Below are positions 24,767-32,467 of a stretch of DNA of 64,000 nucleotides, in pieces. A program made the translations under genes and the position numbers. This DNA comes from SB11 sp964584305 (GTDB taxonomy: Bacteria; Bacteroidota; Bacteroidia; UBA8524). Under the pieces are notes generated by a model, which saw nothing but the letters and a program-made list of their open reading frames with translations, did no database searches and had not been told where the DNA came from. Every line of letters begins with the position of its first letter. Position 1 is the stretch's first letter. The stretch covers positions 396,150 through 460,149 of the forward strand of contig CAZOZL010000001.1 in NCBI GenBank assembly GCA_964584305.1. The letters run 5' to 3'.

Positions 24767-25189
24767 TTAACTATAAATCATCTTAAAGTGCATTATACCT
24801 GCTTCCTCAAATTCTTCTCCCTCTTTTTCAAACCCGTAACGTCCATAAAAGTCTAACACTTGGGTTTGAGCATTTAGGTATATTTTTTTTGTAGTAGGCA
24901 GCATATCGTTTAGTATAGCTTTTACAAGGGCTGCCCCTATCCCACTATTTCTATACTGTGGTAAAACGGCAAAGCGTTCACACTTGTATCCGTTTGGGGT
25001 TTCACGCCATCGGGCTGTGCCTGCGGGGTTGCCCTTTACCAAAGCCAAAAAGTGAGTGCTTTCGTCCTCAAATTCATATTCCAACTTTTTATCAACGCCT
25101 TGCTCATCTACAAATACTTTTATGCGTATAGCAAAAGCCTTTTGCAAATCGTTTTCACTCTTCACCTTATGTACTTTTAAATTAGCCAC
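24767..25189 (-). CDS. GNAT-family N-acetyltransferase (ElaA/YjcF-like)
   Basis: 140 residues from GTG 25189. It has the acetyl-CoA binding signature FAVLPQYRNSGIGAALVKAI with the R/Q-x-x-G-x-G/A loop, and an N-terminal half (FAIRIKVFVDEQGVDKKLEYE, THFLALVKGNPAGTARWR) typical of the ElaA/YjcF acetyltransferase group, whose substrates are mostly unknown. The C-terminus shows LNAQTQVLDFYGRYGFEKEG. Single gene divergent from fbaB. Confidence 0.88.
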   Translation of the reverse strand: MANLKVHKVKSENDLQKAFAIRIKVFVDEQGVDKKLEYEFEDESTHFLALVKGNPAGTARWRETPNGYKCERFAVLPQYRNSGIGAALVKAILNDMLPTTKKIYLNAQTQVLDFYGRYGFEKEGEEFEEAGIMHFKMIYS

Positions 25190-25230
25190 AGTACAAATGT
25201 AATCACTTCTTTATCTACAAAAAAAAACCT

Positions 25231-25238
25231 TAGATTTG
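25231..25238 (+). promoter_or_regulatory. promoter -7 element of fbaB
   Basis: TAGATTTG at 25231-25238 followed by CGGCAAAATTTT, nearly the same string as at the gap promoter (TAATTTTG, CGGCAATTTT). The ATG is 29 bp further on. A TTG element at the right distance is not evident. Confidence 0.6.
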
Positions 25239-25267
25239 CGGCAAAATTTTAAACTACTACCATTACT

Positions 25268-26338
25268 ATGGATATTTCTAAGATTAGCGAATTATTGGGT
25301 GCAGATGGAGATGCACTTTTGCAACACAAATCAAAAACTATTTCAAAAGAATCTTTACACCTTCCAGGTCCTGATTTTACAGAACGTGTATGGGTGGGCA
25401 GCAATCGCAACCCACAAGTATTGCGTAACCTTAATGCAATATACAATACAGGGCGATTGGCAGGTACAGGCTATGTATCTATGCTACCTGTTGACCAAGG
25501 TTTAGAGCACAGTGGCGGAGCATCGTTTGCAAAAAACCCTGCTTATTTCGACCCTGAAAATATCGTAAAATTAGCTATCGAAGGGGGATGTAATGCAGTA
25601 GCTACCACTTTTGGTAATTTAGCCATGGTATCTCGTAAATATGCACATAAAATTCCATTGATGGTGAAGCTAAACCATAATGAGTTACTTACCTACCCCA
25701 ACCAGTTTGACCAGATAATGTACGGCTCGGTACGTGAAGCATGGAACATGGGTGCGGCTTGTGTGGGTGCTACCATATATTTCGGTTCAGACAATGCTAC
25801 TCGCCAAATTATGGAAGTGGCTGATGCTTTTGAAGAAGCACACGAGTTGGGTATGGCAACGGTATTGTGGTGCTATTTGCGTAATAGTGGTTTTAAGAAA
25901 GACGGCGTTGACTATCACGCATCTGCCGACCTTACTGGGCAGGCAAACCACATGGGAGTTACCATACAAGCGGATATTATTAAACAAAAACTACCTGAAA
26001 ACAATGGCGGCTACAAAGCACTGAACAAAGATGGTAGCTATGGAAAATATGATGAGCTTATGTACACCAAACTTGCCAGCGACAATCCTATTGACCTTTG
26101 CCGCTACCAAGTAGCCAACTGCTATATGGGCAGAGCTGGTCTAATTAACTCTGGCGGAGGTTCTAAAGGTTCTTCTGATTTGAGCGATGCTGTTCGTACG
26201 GCGGTTATAAACAAGCGTGCAGGCGGAATGGGGCTTATCTCTGGAAGAAAAGCATTTCAAAAACCAATGAAAGAGGGCGTAGAATTGTTAAACGCCATTC
26301 AAGATGTTTACTTAAACAAAAACGTAACAGTAGCTTAG
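25268..26338 (+). CDS. fbaB: class I fructose-bisphosphate aldolase (DhnA type)
   Basis: A 356-residue aldolase of the archaeal/DhnA type, catalysing reversible cleavage of fructose-1,6-bisphosphate to dihydroxyacetone phosphate and glyceraldehyde-3-phosphate. The characteristic segments are GYVSMLPVDQGLEHSGGASFAKNP, EGGCNAVATTFGNLAMV, IPLMVKLNHNELLTYPNQFD, GAACVGATIYFGS and GGMGLISGRKAFQKPMKEG, with the Schiff-base Lys in the last half. Together with gap it covers central glycolysis. Its promoter resembles that of gap, and a hairpin follows at 26441. Confidence 0.95.
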   Translation: MDISKISELLGADGDALLQHKSKTISKESLHLPGPDFTERVWVGSNRNPQVLRNLNAIYNTGRLAGTGYVSMLPVDQGLEHSGGASFAKNPAYFDPENIVKLAIEGGCNAVATTFGNLAMVSRKYAHKIPLMVKLNHNELLTYPNQFDQIMYGSVREAWNMGAACVGATIYFGSDNATRQIMEVADAFEEAHELGMATVLWCYLRNSGFKKDGVDYHASADLTGQANHMGVTIQADIIKQKLPENNGGYKALNKDGSYGKYDELMYTKLASDNPIDLCRYQVANCYMGRAGLINSGGGSKGSSDLSDAVRTAVINKRAGGMGLISGRKAFQKPMKEGVELLNAIQDVYLNKNVTVA

Positions 26339-26389
26339 TTTTTTAAGAATTCGATTTAAACATAGGATGTCTATTATTGGTAAAATGAT

Positions 26390-26418
26390 TTGCCTTTAAT
26401 AGATATCTCTTATATTTG
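26390..26418 (+). promoter_or_regulatory. Bacteroidota-type promoter upstream of accD
   Basis: TTG at 26390-26392, 18 nt, then TATATTTG at 26411-26418 match the phylum consensus. Transcription from here would first meet the hairpin at 26441-26466 before it reaches accD. Confidence 0.55.
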
Positions 26419-26440
26419 ATAGAGAATTCGTTTTTAGTAC

Positions 26441-26466
26441 AAGTCTCAAAAAATTGAGACTTTTTC
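26441..26466 (+). terminator. rho-independent terminator or attenuator between fbaB and accD
   Basis: AAGTCTCAA (26441-26449) pairs with TTGAGACTT (26454-26462) over a four-base A loop, followed by a T run. It ends fbaB transcripts. Since a promoter-like element lies upstream of it at 26390-26418, it might also reduce transcription into accD. Confidence 0.8.
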
Positions 26467-26502
26467 TATGTTGGGCGATTTCTAAAAAATAGCAAAAAAA
26501 AC

Positions 26503-27405
26503 ATGAGTTGGTATAAACGACTGAAAGAAGGAATATCGACAGCAACAAAGGACAAAAAATCAGTACCCGAAGGGTTATGGTACAAATGTTCTGGTTGCAG
26601 AAAAACCACCACCACTGATGAGCATAAGGAAAACAAATATGTTTGCCAACATTGCCATCACCATCAAAGAATAGGCTCTAAAGAGTATTTTGATATTTTA
26701 TTTGATGAAGGTGCTTTTAAAGAGCTTGATGCTTCCCTAAAAAGTGGCGACCCATTAAAGTTTACCGATACCAAAAGCTACAAAAAGCGTATTGCCGATA
26801 CGCAAGGGAAAACAGGACTAAACGATGCCTTGCGTAGTGCGGTGGGAAAAGTAAACGGACACCCCCTTGTAATAGCTTGCATGGATTTTGCTTTTATAGG
26901 CGGAAGTATGGGCAGTGTGGTAGGCGAAAAAATTTCGAGAGCGATACAGCACAGCCGTGCAAACAAAATTCCTTTCCTTATGATTTCAAAATCAGGAGGG
27001 GCAAGAATGATGGAGGCAGCACACTCGCTAATGCAAATGGCTAAAACAAGTGCCCAGTTAGCACTATTGGCAAAAGAGAGCATCCCTTATATCTCTTTGC
27101 TTACCGACCCAACAACGGGTGGAGTTACAGCCTCGTTTGCTATGTTGGGCGATTTTAATATTGCTGAACCACAAGCACTTATAGGTTTTGCAGGACCAAG
27201 GGTGATAAAAGAAACTATTGGCAAAGATTTACCTAAAGGTTTCCAAAGATCTGAATTTTTGCTTGACCATGGCTTTTTAGATTTTATAATACACCGTACA
27301 GAGTTGAAAGAAAAACTAAGTACACTCATGCTTTTATTATCTGAAAAGAAACCTCGACCAAAAAAAGAAAAGGCTGAAACTATTTCAGTAGTGGCTGTAA
27401 AATAA
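26503..27405 (+). CDS. accD: acetyl-CoA carboxylase carboxyltransferase subunit beta
   Basis: A 300-residue AccD. The N-terminal zinc ribbon is present as CSGC near residue 30 and CQHC near residue 50. The crotonase-like carboxyltransferase core shows ACMDFAFIGGSMGSVVGEKI, ISKSGGARMMEAAHSLMQMAKT, LTDPTTGGVTASFAMLGD and IGFAGPRVIKETI. With AccA it transfers the carboxyl group from biotin to acetyl-CoA to give malonyl-CoA, the first step of fatty acid synthesis. The alpha subunit gene is not adjacent, which is usual in this phylum. Confidence 0.96.
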   Translation: MSWYKRLKEGISTATKDKKSVPEGLWYKCSGCRKTTTTDEHKENKYVCQHCHHHQRIGSKEYFDILFDEGAFKELDASLKSGDPLKFTDTKSYKKRIADTQGKTGLNDALRSAVGKVNGHPLVIACMDFAFIGGSMGSVVGEKISRAIQHSRANKIPFLMISKSGGARMMEAAHSLMQMAKTSAQLALLAKESIPYISLLTDPTTGGVTASFAMLGDFNIAEPQALIGFAGPRVIKETIGKDLPKGFQRSEFLLDHGFLDFIIHRTELKEKLSTLMLLLSEKKPRPKKEKAETISVVAVK

Positions 27406-27480
27406 TATAGTTTAATTAGGGTGAGTGGAACACCGTCTTCATTATTAAATACACCGTGTCCGTTCAGACATTTTCTTGCG

Positions 27481-27508
27481 GCAGGTTGAAACCTACCGCA
27501 ATTCATAA
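27481..27508. repeat. interspersed palindromic repeat, copy 1
   Basis: The palindromic core AGGTTGAAACCT with CCGCAATTCATAA after it. The same 28 bases occur at 46438-46465 with one difference (A for G). Confidence 0.8.
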
Positions 27509-27616
27509 CCTTAGCAAAAATTTTATGATAGAATGGGCATTCACGCCTATTTGCTCTAATAGCTACTAATATTCAAAATTATATTGCACTACAGATAGAA
27601 GTAAACAAAACCCCTA

Positions 27617-28648
27617 TTAGTTAATACCCTTAAGTTTTGAGAATTTTCTTTTTTTACGAATAAAAAAATCAAACACAATGCTTTTATGATAAATGCCCGT
27701 TGTGTTGCGATGGGTAATGCTTTTTTGCAAGGTTTTGCGTTTTCTTAGCCAATACCTTATTTGTAGTGTGAAGCTGATATGAGCTTTAAACACAGCTAAC
27801 ATATCACGCCAGTTGCCATGAAAAAGAAAAAAGAGTGCTGCTAAATCATCCAACAAAAAACGGAAAGGTAGTTTCCACCACAGTTGCCCCGATGGCATAT
27901 TTTTTACCATCATAGCCAAGTTGTTATGAAAATTTAGGAATGTTTTACGTGGGTTTTTACGTGATAGCGTGCCGCCACCTACGTGATATACAACGGCTTG
28001 TGGCTGCACCAATATTTTATAGCCTTTGTTTTTTAGTCGCCAGCACAAATCTATTTCTTCCATGTGGGCAAAAAAGCGAGCATCCAGCCCATCGGCTTCA
28101 AAATATGCGGTAGCCTTTATAAACAGGGCTGCACCACTTGCCCAAAATACCTCACGGGCATCATTATACTGCCCTTCATCGGTTTCGGTTTGGTCTATTA
28201 TTCTGCCTCTGCAAAAAGGGTAAGCGAAAGTATCTAAGTATCCGCCTGCCGCGCCTGCATATTCAAACTTTTTTTTATCAGTAAAGGCTAATATTTTGGG
28301 CTGGCAAGCCACAGCATCAGCCGTGTTTTCTAATATATCTATAACGGGTTGTATCCAGTTGGGTGTTACCTCAACATCACTATTTAGTAAAATAAAATAG
28401 TGGGCTTCTACCTGCTTCAAGCACTGGTTATAACCGCCTGCAAAGCCGTAATTTTTATCTAATTGTATAATTCGGATTTGAGGATAGTGTTGCTTTAAAA
28501 ACTCGATAGAGTCATCAGTAGAAGCATTATCAGCAATAATAATTTCGAGGTTATCATACTGCGACAACACTACCGATGGTAATAGTTTTTCTAACCAACT
28601 ACGTGTATTATAGTTAAGAATTACGGCAGCTACCTTAGGGTTGGTCAT
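27617..28648 (-). CDS. glycosyltransferase family 2
   Basis: A 343-residue GT-A fold enzyme. Visible: VAAVILNYNTRSWLEKLLPSV, IIADNASTDDSIEFL, NYGFAGGYNQCLKQV, FILLNSDVEVTPNW (the DxD-like metal site is NSDVE), FWASGAALFIKATAYFEADG and HMEEIDLCWRLKNKG. It transfers a sugar from a nucleotide donor to a glycan or lipid acceptor, probably for cell-surface polysaccharide. The C-terminal 80 residues contain a hydrophobic, basic region that could bring it to the membrane. It overlaps the upstream gene by four bases. Confidence 0.9.
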   Translation of the reverse strand: MTNPKVAAVILNYNTRSWLEKLLPSVVLSQYDNLEIIIADNASTDDSIEFLKQHYPQIRIIQLDKNYGFAGGYNQCLKQVEAHYFILLNSDVEVTPNWIQPVIDILENTADAVACQPKILAFTDKKKFEYAGAAGGYLDTFAYPFCRGRIIDQTETDEGQYNDAREVFWASGAALFIKATAYFEADGLDARFFAHMEEIDLCWRLKNKGYKILVQPQAVVYHVGGGTLSRKNPRKTFLNFHNNLAMMVKNMPSGQLWWKLPFRFLLDDLAALFFLFHGNWRDMLAVFKAHISFTLQIRYWLRKRKTLQKSITHRNTTGIYHKSIVFDFFIRKKRKFSKLKGIN

Positions 28649-29037
28649 GGTTTTGCTTGGTCGTTGTTTTCGGTGGCTGTGGCTTTGTAAGGGACAAATA
28701 CAAAGTGGGCTTGCGTTTTATAAATAGCAAATATGCAGATAAACTCTTTCGGGTTTTTGTAGCTTTCTCTAAAAAAATCTTCCCTATCTTTTTTTATCAA
28801 GCCTTTTTGTACAAACTGTTCTAAGGTAGATGCGCTAATACTCCATTGGGTAGCCATGTCTTTTTTGTCTAATATCACCTCGCCAAACTCAATAAGGTCT
28901 TGGTGGGCAATAAATATAGGAAAGTGTGAGAAGTTTTCTTTTATAATATCATCAGAAGTTTCTTTGATGGATTCTTTCATCAAAATTAATTCAGCACGGA
29001 GTTGTTTTAGCTGTACCTCCCAGTTTTTATCAAGCAT
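28645..29037 (-). CDS. hypothetical protein
   Basis: A 130-residue protein, translationally coupled to the glycosyltransferase gene by a four-base overlap. The N-terminal 35 residues form a coiled-coil-like helix (LKQLRAELILMKESIKETSDD); the middle (MATQWSISASTLEQFVQKGLI) reads like a helix-turn-helix or a small DNA-binding helical unit; the last part is hydrophobic and beta-like. No family was recognised. The context might suggest a role in surface glycan formation, but nothing in the sequence requires it. Confidence 0.65.
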   Translation of the reverse strand: MLDKNWEVQLKQLRAELILMKESIKETSDDIIKENFSHFPIFIAHQDLIEFGEVILDKKDMATQWSISASTLEQFVQKGLIKKDREDFFRESYKNPKEFICIFAIYKTQAHFVFVPYKATATENNDQAKP

Positions 29038-29063
29038 GGTGCAGCAAATTTAAGGGTTTCGCT

Positions 29064-29137
29064 CCTAAATCCCCTATGGGAGACTTTTGGAAAGCAAACA
29101 TAATTAATTATAAAGCCCCTTTAGGGGTTGGGGTAAG
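29064..29137. repeat. 74-bp direct repeat, left copy
   Basis: Identical over 74 bases to 29556-29629. It contains the near-palindromes CCCCTATGGG and CCCCTTTAGGGG. The segment GCCCCTTTAGGGGTTGGGG is followed by a second similar unit at 29143-29162, so the left copy is longer than the right one. It lies between a hypothetical gene and the DUF559 nuclease gene. Confidence 0.95.
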
Positions 29138-29162
29138 ATTTAGCCCCTTTAGGGGTTTGGGG
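29115..29162. repeat. tandem REP-like units in the left repeat
   Basis: GCCCCTTTAGGGGTTGGGG (29115-29133) is followed by GCCCCTTTAGGGGTTTGGGG (29143-29162), each with the palindromic core CCCCTTTAGGGG that can form a short hairpin. Confidence 0.85.
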
Positions 29163-29190
29163 GCAGGAGAAAAAATAACTAATTTGCATT

Positions 29191-29553
29191 ATGGATAAAC
29201 GGGCTATGTTTTACGGGGCAAAACCTGCATTGTTTGAGAAAGCGAGGCAGTTAAGAAATAATATGACTGTTAGCGAGTTTATTCTTTGGGATGAACTGAT
29301 GGATAAGAGTTTAGGAGTGAGATTTAAAGCACAGCACCCCATTAAAAACTATATTGTTGATTTTTATTGCCATAAAGCAAAATTGATAATTGAAGTTGAC
29401 GGAGGAATACATGACTTGGATGAAAATATTGAGTATGATAAAGGACGAACATACGAGTTAGAACAACTTGGACTTAAAGTTATTAGGTTTACTAATAATG
29501 AGGTAAAATATGGGTTGAGAAAAGTGATGGATGAAATAAACAAACATATTTAA
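29191..29553 (+). CDS. DUF559 (Vsr-like PD-(D/E)xK) endonuclease-domain protein
   Basis: A 120-residue single-domain protein. The DUF559 pattern is complete: MTVSEFILWDELMDKSLGVR, FKAQHPIKNYIVDFYCHKAK, LIIEVDGGIH and VIRFTNNEV. Asp57, Glu68 and Asp70 form the likely PD-(D/E)xK metal site, as in the very-short-patch-repair-like nucleases. It stands in a compact arrangement: 74-bp repeat, 53 bp, gene, two bases, the same repeat. The gene and its repeats together look like a small mobile or repeat-spreading unit. Activity and target are not known for this family. Confidence 0.9.
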   Translation: MDKRAMFYGAKPALFEKARQLRNNMTVSEFILWDELMDKSLGVRFKAQHPIKNYIVDFYCHKAKLIIEVDGGIHDLDENIEYDKGRTYELEQLGLKVIRFTNNEVKYGLRKVMDEINKHI

Positions 29554-29555
29554 CC

Positions 29556-29629
29556 CCTAAATCCCCTATGGGAGACTTTTGGAAAGCAAACATAATTAAT
29601 TATAAAGCCCCTTTAGGGGTTGGGGTAAG
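29556..29629. repeat. 74-bp direct repeat, right copy
   Basis: Starts two bases after the DUF559 stop and equals 29064-29137 base for base. The following bases (to about 29650) are a degraded version of the second unit of the left copy and encode the end of the rlmD-type gene. Confidence 0.95.
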
Positions 29630-29631
29630 GT

Positions 29632-31053
29632 TTATCCCCTAGGTTTAGGGTAAGGTTTTAACTCCAACAGTGCCACATTCTCTACATGGGCAGTGTGTGG
29701 AAACATATCAACGGGTTGTATTTTTACTACACGGTATGTTTCTCGCATCATGTCCAAATCACGGGCTTGTGTAGCGGCATTGCAACTTACATACACCACA
29801 CGGGGGGCTTTTATTTCACAAATTTTTGCTACTACATCAGCGTGCATACCTGAACGGGGTGGGTCTGTTATTATAATATCGGGCGTACCGTTTTTAGCAA
29901 TAAACTCATCGTTTAGTACATCTTTTATATCACCAGCATAAAAAACTGTATTGCTAATATTGTTTAGTTGTGCGTTTTCTATGGCATCATCAATAGCTTG
30001 CTGCACGTACTCTATACCCACCACTTTTTGGGTATTAGCGGCAATATAGTTGGCTATACTACCCGTGCCTGTATATAAATCATACACTATTTGGCTACCT
30101 GTGAGTTGGGCAAAATCTTTAATTATACTATATAATTTTTCGGCTTGCTTGGTATTGGTTTGGAAAAATGATTTTGGGCGAATTTTAAAAGTCAGTTCCC
30201 CTAAGTTTTCTAACAAGTGGTCTTTTCCGTGCCATGTTTCTATCTCCAAATCATAAATGGTATCGTTCCGTTTGGGGTTTACCACGTATAGTAGTGAGGT
30301 AATTTGTGGAAAATTGTTTTGAAGGTAGTCCATTAGCAAAGCAATATTTTTCTTGTCTCTGCTATGAAACATCACTATCACCATCCACTCACCTTTGGTG
30401 CTACAACGGATAATTAACCCACGCAGCAGTCCTATTTGTTCTTTTAAATCAAAAAAGCTGATATTGTTGTCAAGCGCAAATTTTTCTACTCCGTTGCGTA
30501 TGCTATTGCCCAAATCATCCTGTAGCCAGCATTTATCAATTTCTAATACTTTATCAAACCTGCCTGCCACATGAAAGCCCAAGGCGTTCATCTCGCCCTT
30601 GTCTTCCAGCTCCATCTCTTCTCTACTTAGCCAGCGTTTGTTGCTAAAGGCATAGTCCATGCGGTTGCGGTAAAATGTGTTTTCTTGGCAACCTGCAATG
30701 GGCAGTGTTTCGCCTACTTCTATTTTGCCAATACGTTGCAGTGCATCCACTACTATTTGGTGTTTGTATTGCAGTTGGGTGGCATAAGCCATAGGTTGCC
30801 ATTTGCAGCCGCCACAATCTTTAAAATGGGCGCAAAAAGGTTCTATTCGCTGGGGCGATGGAGTTATAATTTCTGTTATTTCGGCGTGTAAAAATCGTTT
30901 CTTTTTGCCTGTAATACGCACGTTTACCACATCACCCGGTACTGCATTTTTTACAAAAATCACACGTTCTTCGTGTCGGGCAATACATTTTCCTTCGGCT
31001 CCCGCCGATAAAATTTCAAGGTTCTCTATAAATTGAAGTTTTTTTGCACTCAC
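29632..31053 (-). CDS. rlmD: 23S rRNA (uracil-C5)-methyltransferase, RlmD/RumA type
   Basis: 473 residues from GTG 31053. The N-terminus has a TRAM-like RNA-binding domain (residues 8-65). An iron-sulfur site follows, FCAHFKDCGGCKWQPMAY, with the first Cys of the motif at about residue 74. The methyltransferase domain shows YDLYTGTGSIANYIA for SAM binding, IITDPPRSGMH and VYVSCNAATQARDLD with the catalytic Cys. It methylates C5 of a 23S rRNA uridine; whether the site is U1939 or U747 is not certain. The last residues (KPYPKPRG) come from repeat-like sequence at the edge of the direct repeat. Confidence 0.92.
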   Translation of the reverse strand: MSAKKLQFIENLEILSAGAEGKCIARHEERVIFVKNAVPGDVVNVRITGKKKRFLHAEITEIITPSPQRIEPFCAHFKDCGGCKWQPMAYATQLQYKHQIVVDALQRIGKIEVGETLPIAGCQENTFYRNRMDYAFSNKRWLSREEMELEDKGEMNALGFHVAGRFDKVLEIDKCWLQDDLGNSIRNGVEKFALDNNISFFDLKEQIGLLRGLIIRCSTKGEWMVIVMFHSRDKKNIALLMDYLQNNFPQITSLLYVVNPKRNDTIYDLEIETWHGKDHLLENLGELTFKIRPKSFFQTNTKQAEKLYSIIKDFAQLTGSQIVYDLYTGTGSIANYIAANTQKVVGIEYVQQAIDDAIENAQLNNISNTVFYAGDIKDVLNDEFIAKNGTPDIIITDPPRSGMHADVVAKICEIKAPRVVYVSCNAATQARDLDMMRETYRVVKIQPVDMFPHTAHVENVALLELKPYPKPRG

Positions 31054-31108
31054 AAGTAAATATTATAAATATTAAAAGTGTGCAAAATTAAGCAAACTAA
31101 AACTGAAA

Positions 31109-31645
31109 TTATTTATTACTTGCTGGGGTAGGGCGTACGGAAGGTCGTTGAGGTTGATGTGCGTAGGCTACAATCTTGTCTAATAAAACACCGAAATCTT
31201 TAGCTCCTTTATACCCTGGTATGCGTTCTACATACATTATTCCGCCTTTTGGTATTAAAAAGAAAGTGGTAGGATAGCCAGAGGGATTATTGTTTGATAA
31301 CATGGCATACAACTGTCTTCCGCTATACGGTGTGCTATCTATATAATATATCCCTTGTTGCTCGGGATTAAATTTTATAGGCACGAAATCTCTGTTTATT
31401 TTTTTTATAACACTCCCTTCAGCGTAGGTATCTCTATCCATTCTTTTGCACCATCCGCACCACTCTGTGTACACATCTACCAAACCTATTTTAGCAGCAC
31501 CTTTTAGTTCGGTATAGCCGTTGTTCCATGTTCTCCATTTTAGTACTTCCTGCGTAGTTTCACCATCTACGGGTGGTTTATACGAGAAAGAAACAGCGAA
31601 CAGGGCAATTAAACTTAGGGTTGCTATTTTTATTGCGTGTTTCAT
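31109..31645 (-). CDS. secreted thioredoxin-fold protein
   Basis: 178 residues with a signal peptide (IATLSLIALFAVSFSYK). The thioredoxin-like domain covers residues 35-160, with EWCGWCKRMDRDTY as the redox motif (CGWC) and a cis-Pro loop SGYPTTFFLIP. This resembles the DUF255/thioredoxin_7 proteins of Bacteroidota that act in the periplasm. The C-terminus is Pro/Arg rich and likely disordered. A disulfide reductase or chaperone role in protein maturation is likely; partners unknown. It lies upstream of the rlmD-type gene on the same strand but 55 bp away. Confidence 0.85.
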   Translation of the reverse strand: MKHAIKIATLSLIALFAVSFSYKPPVDGETTQEVLKWRTWNNGYTELKGAAKIGLVDVYTEWCGWCKRMDRDTYAEGSVIKKINRDFVPIKFNPEQQGIYYIDSTPYSGRQLYAMLSNNNPSGYPTTFFLIPKGGIMYVERIPGYKGAKDFGVLLDKIVAYAHQPQRPSVRPTPASNK

Positions 31646-31796
31646 TCTTGTAGCAAACGTTCAAAAACTGTTCCACTAATGCAGTACACCGCTTGGCAAT
31701 GGGTTAAAATCGGTTTTCAACAGTAGAAGTATCAAAATGGTGGAGAGAGTCTCATTGTGTTTTGTGATAAAAGCACTTAGGTTTGAATAATAAGGC

Positions 31797-32381
31797 ATGA
31801 ACAAACAAAAATTTGAGATAGAAGGCACTATTGAAAGGGGCGAACCATCTCCTAAAAAACCAAATATTACGGGGCGTTTTTTTCTTTTTATAGTAACTAT
31901 TTTGGTGGTGGGCAGTATATGGTACTTTCCTTTTTTGCAAGATGAATACCCCGCCCTAAAAAAAATAACTATGGGTAGCAACGCCGTAAGCCTGCCCGAT
32001 AGTACACTACTAAAAGAAACCTACCAAAACAAAATAACAATAGATAGCTTGCTAATACTGAATGATAGCCTAAACAATGCCAACCAAATACTTTTAGAAA
32101 GAAGTAATGACTATACAGGCTTGTACTACGAGGTACAAATTGGGATATTTAATAACTTTGATATTGAAAAATACCAACAACAAATGGAGGCATTGAGAGC
32201 CGAAACCAATGCCAGCGGAACAACTAAACTGATGCTTGGGAAGTTTAGAAGCCTGAAAATAGCCAAAGATTTTTTGTTGGATGTTCGCAAAATGGGATTT
32301 AAAGATGCGTGGATAGTAGCCAAAGAAGATGGCGAACGCATCCCTTTTGATAATGAAGTACTGAATAGAGACCTGCCGTAG
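31797..32381 (+). CDS. SPOR-domain-like membrane protein
   Basis: A 194-residue protein with one hydrophobic segment (about residues 27-45, GRFFLFIVTILVVGSIWYFPF) after a short cytoplasmic tail, then a coiled linker and a C-terminal domain (about 108-185) of the SPOR type: YYEVQIGIFNNFDIEKYQQQ, GTTKLMLGKFRSLKIAKDFL, VRKMGFKDAWIVAKEDGE. SPOR domains bind denuded peptidoglycan at the septum, so a role at the cell division site is plausible. Single gene in front of icd. Confidence 0.75.
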   Translation: MNKQKFEIEGTIERGEPSPKKPNITGRFFLFIVTILVVGSIWYFPFLQDEYPALKKITMGSNAVSLPDSTLLKETYQNKITIDSLLILNDSLNNANQILLERSNDYTGLYYEVQIGIFNNFDIEKYQQQMEALRAETNASGTTKLMLGKFRSLKIAKDFLLDVRKMGFKDAWIVAKEDGERIPFDNEVLNRDLP

Positions 32382-32467
32382 GGGTTTGATAATAAGCTAC
32401 CATTCAACTAAGTTTGCAATTGTTTTAATTTTCAAACAATACACACTAAAATATATCTGCAAAAGAA

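Noticed and set aside
29064..29629. The 74-bp repeats as a CRISPR array
   Set aside because: Only two copies, spaced by a gene, with no regular spacers.
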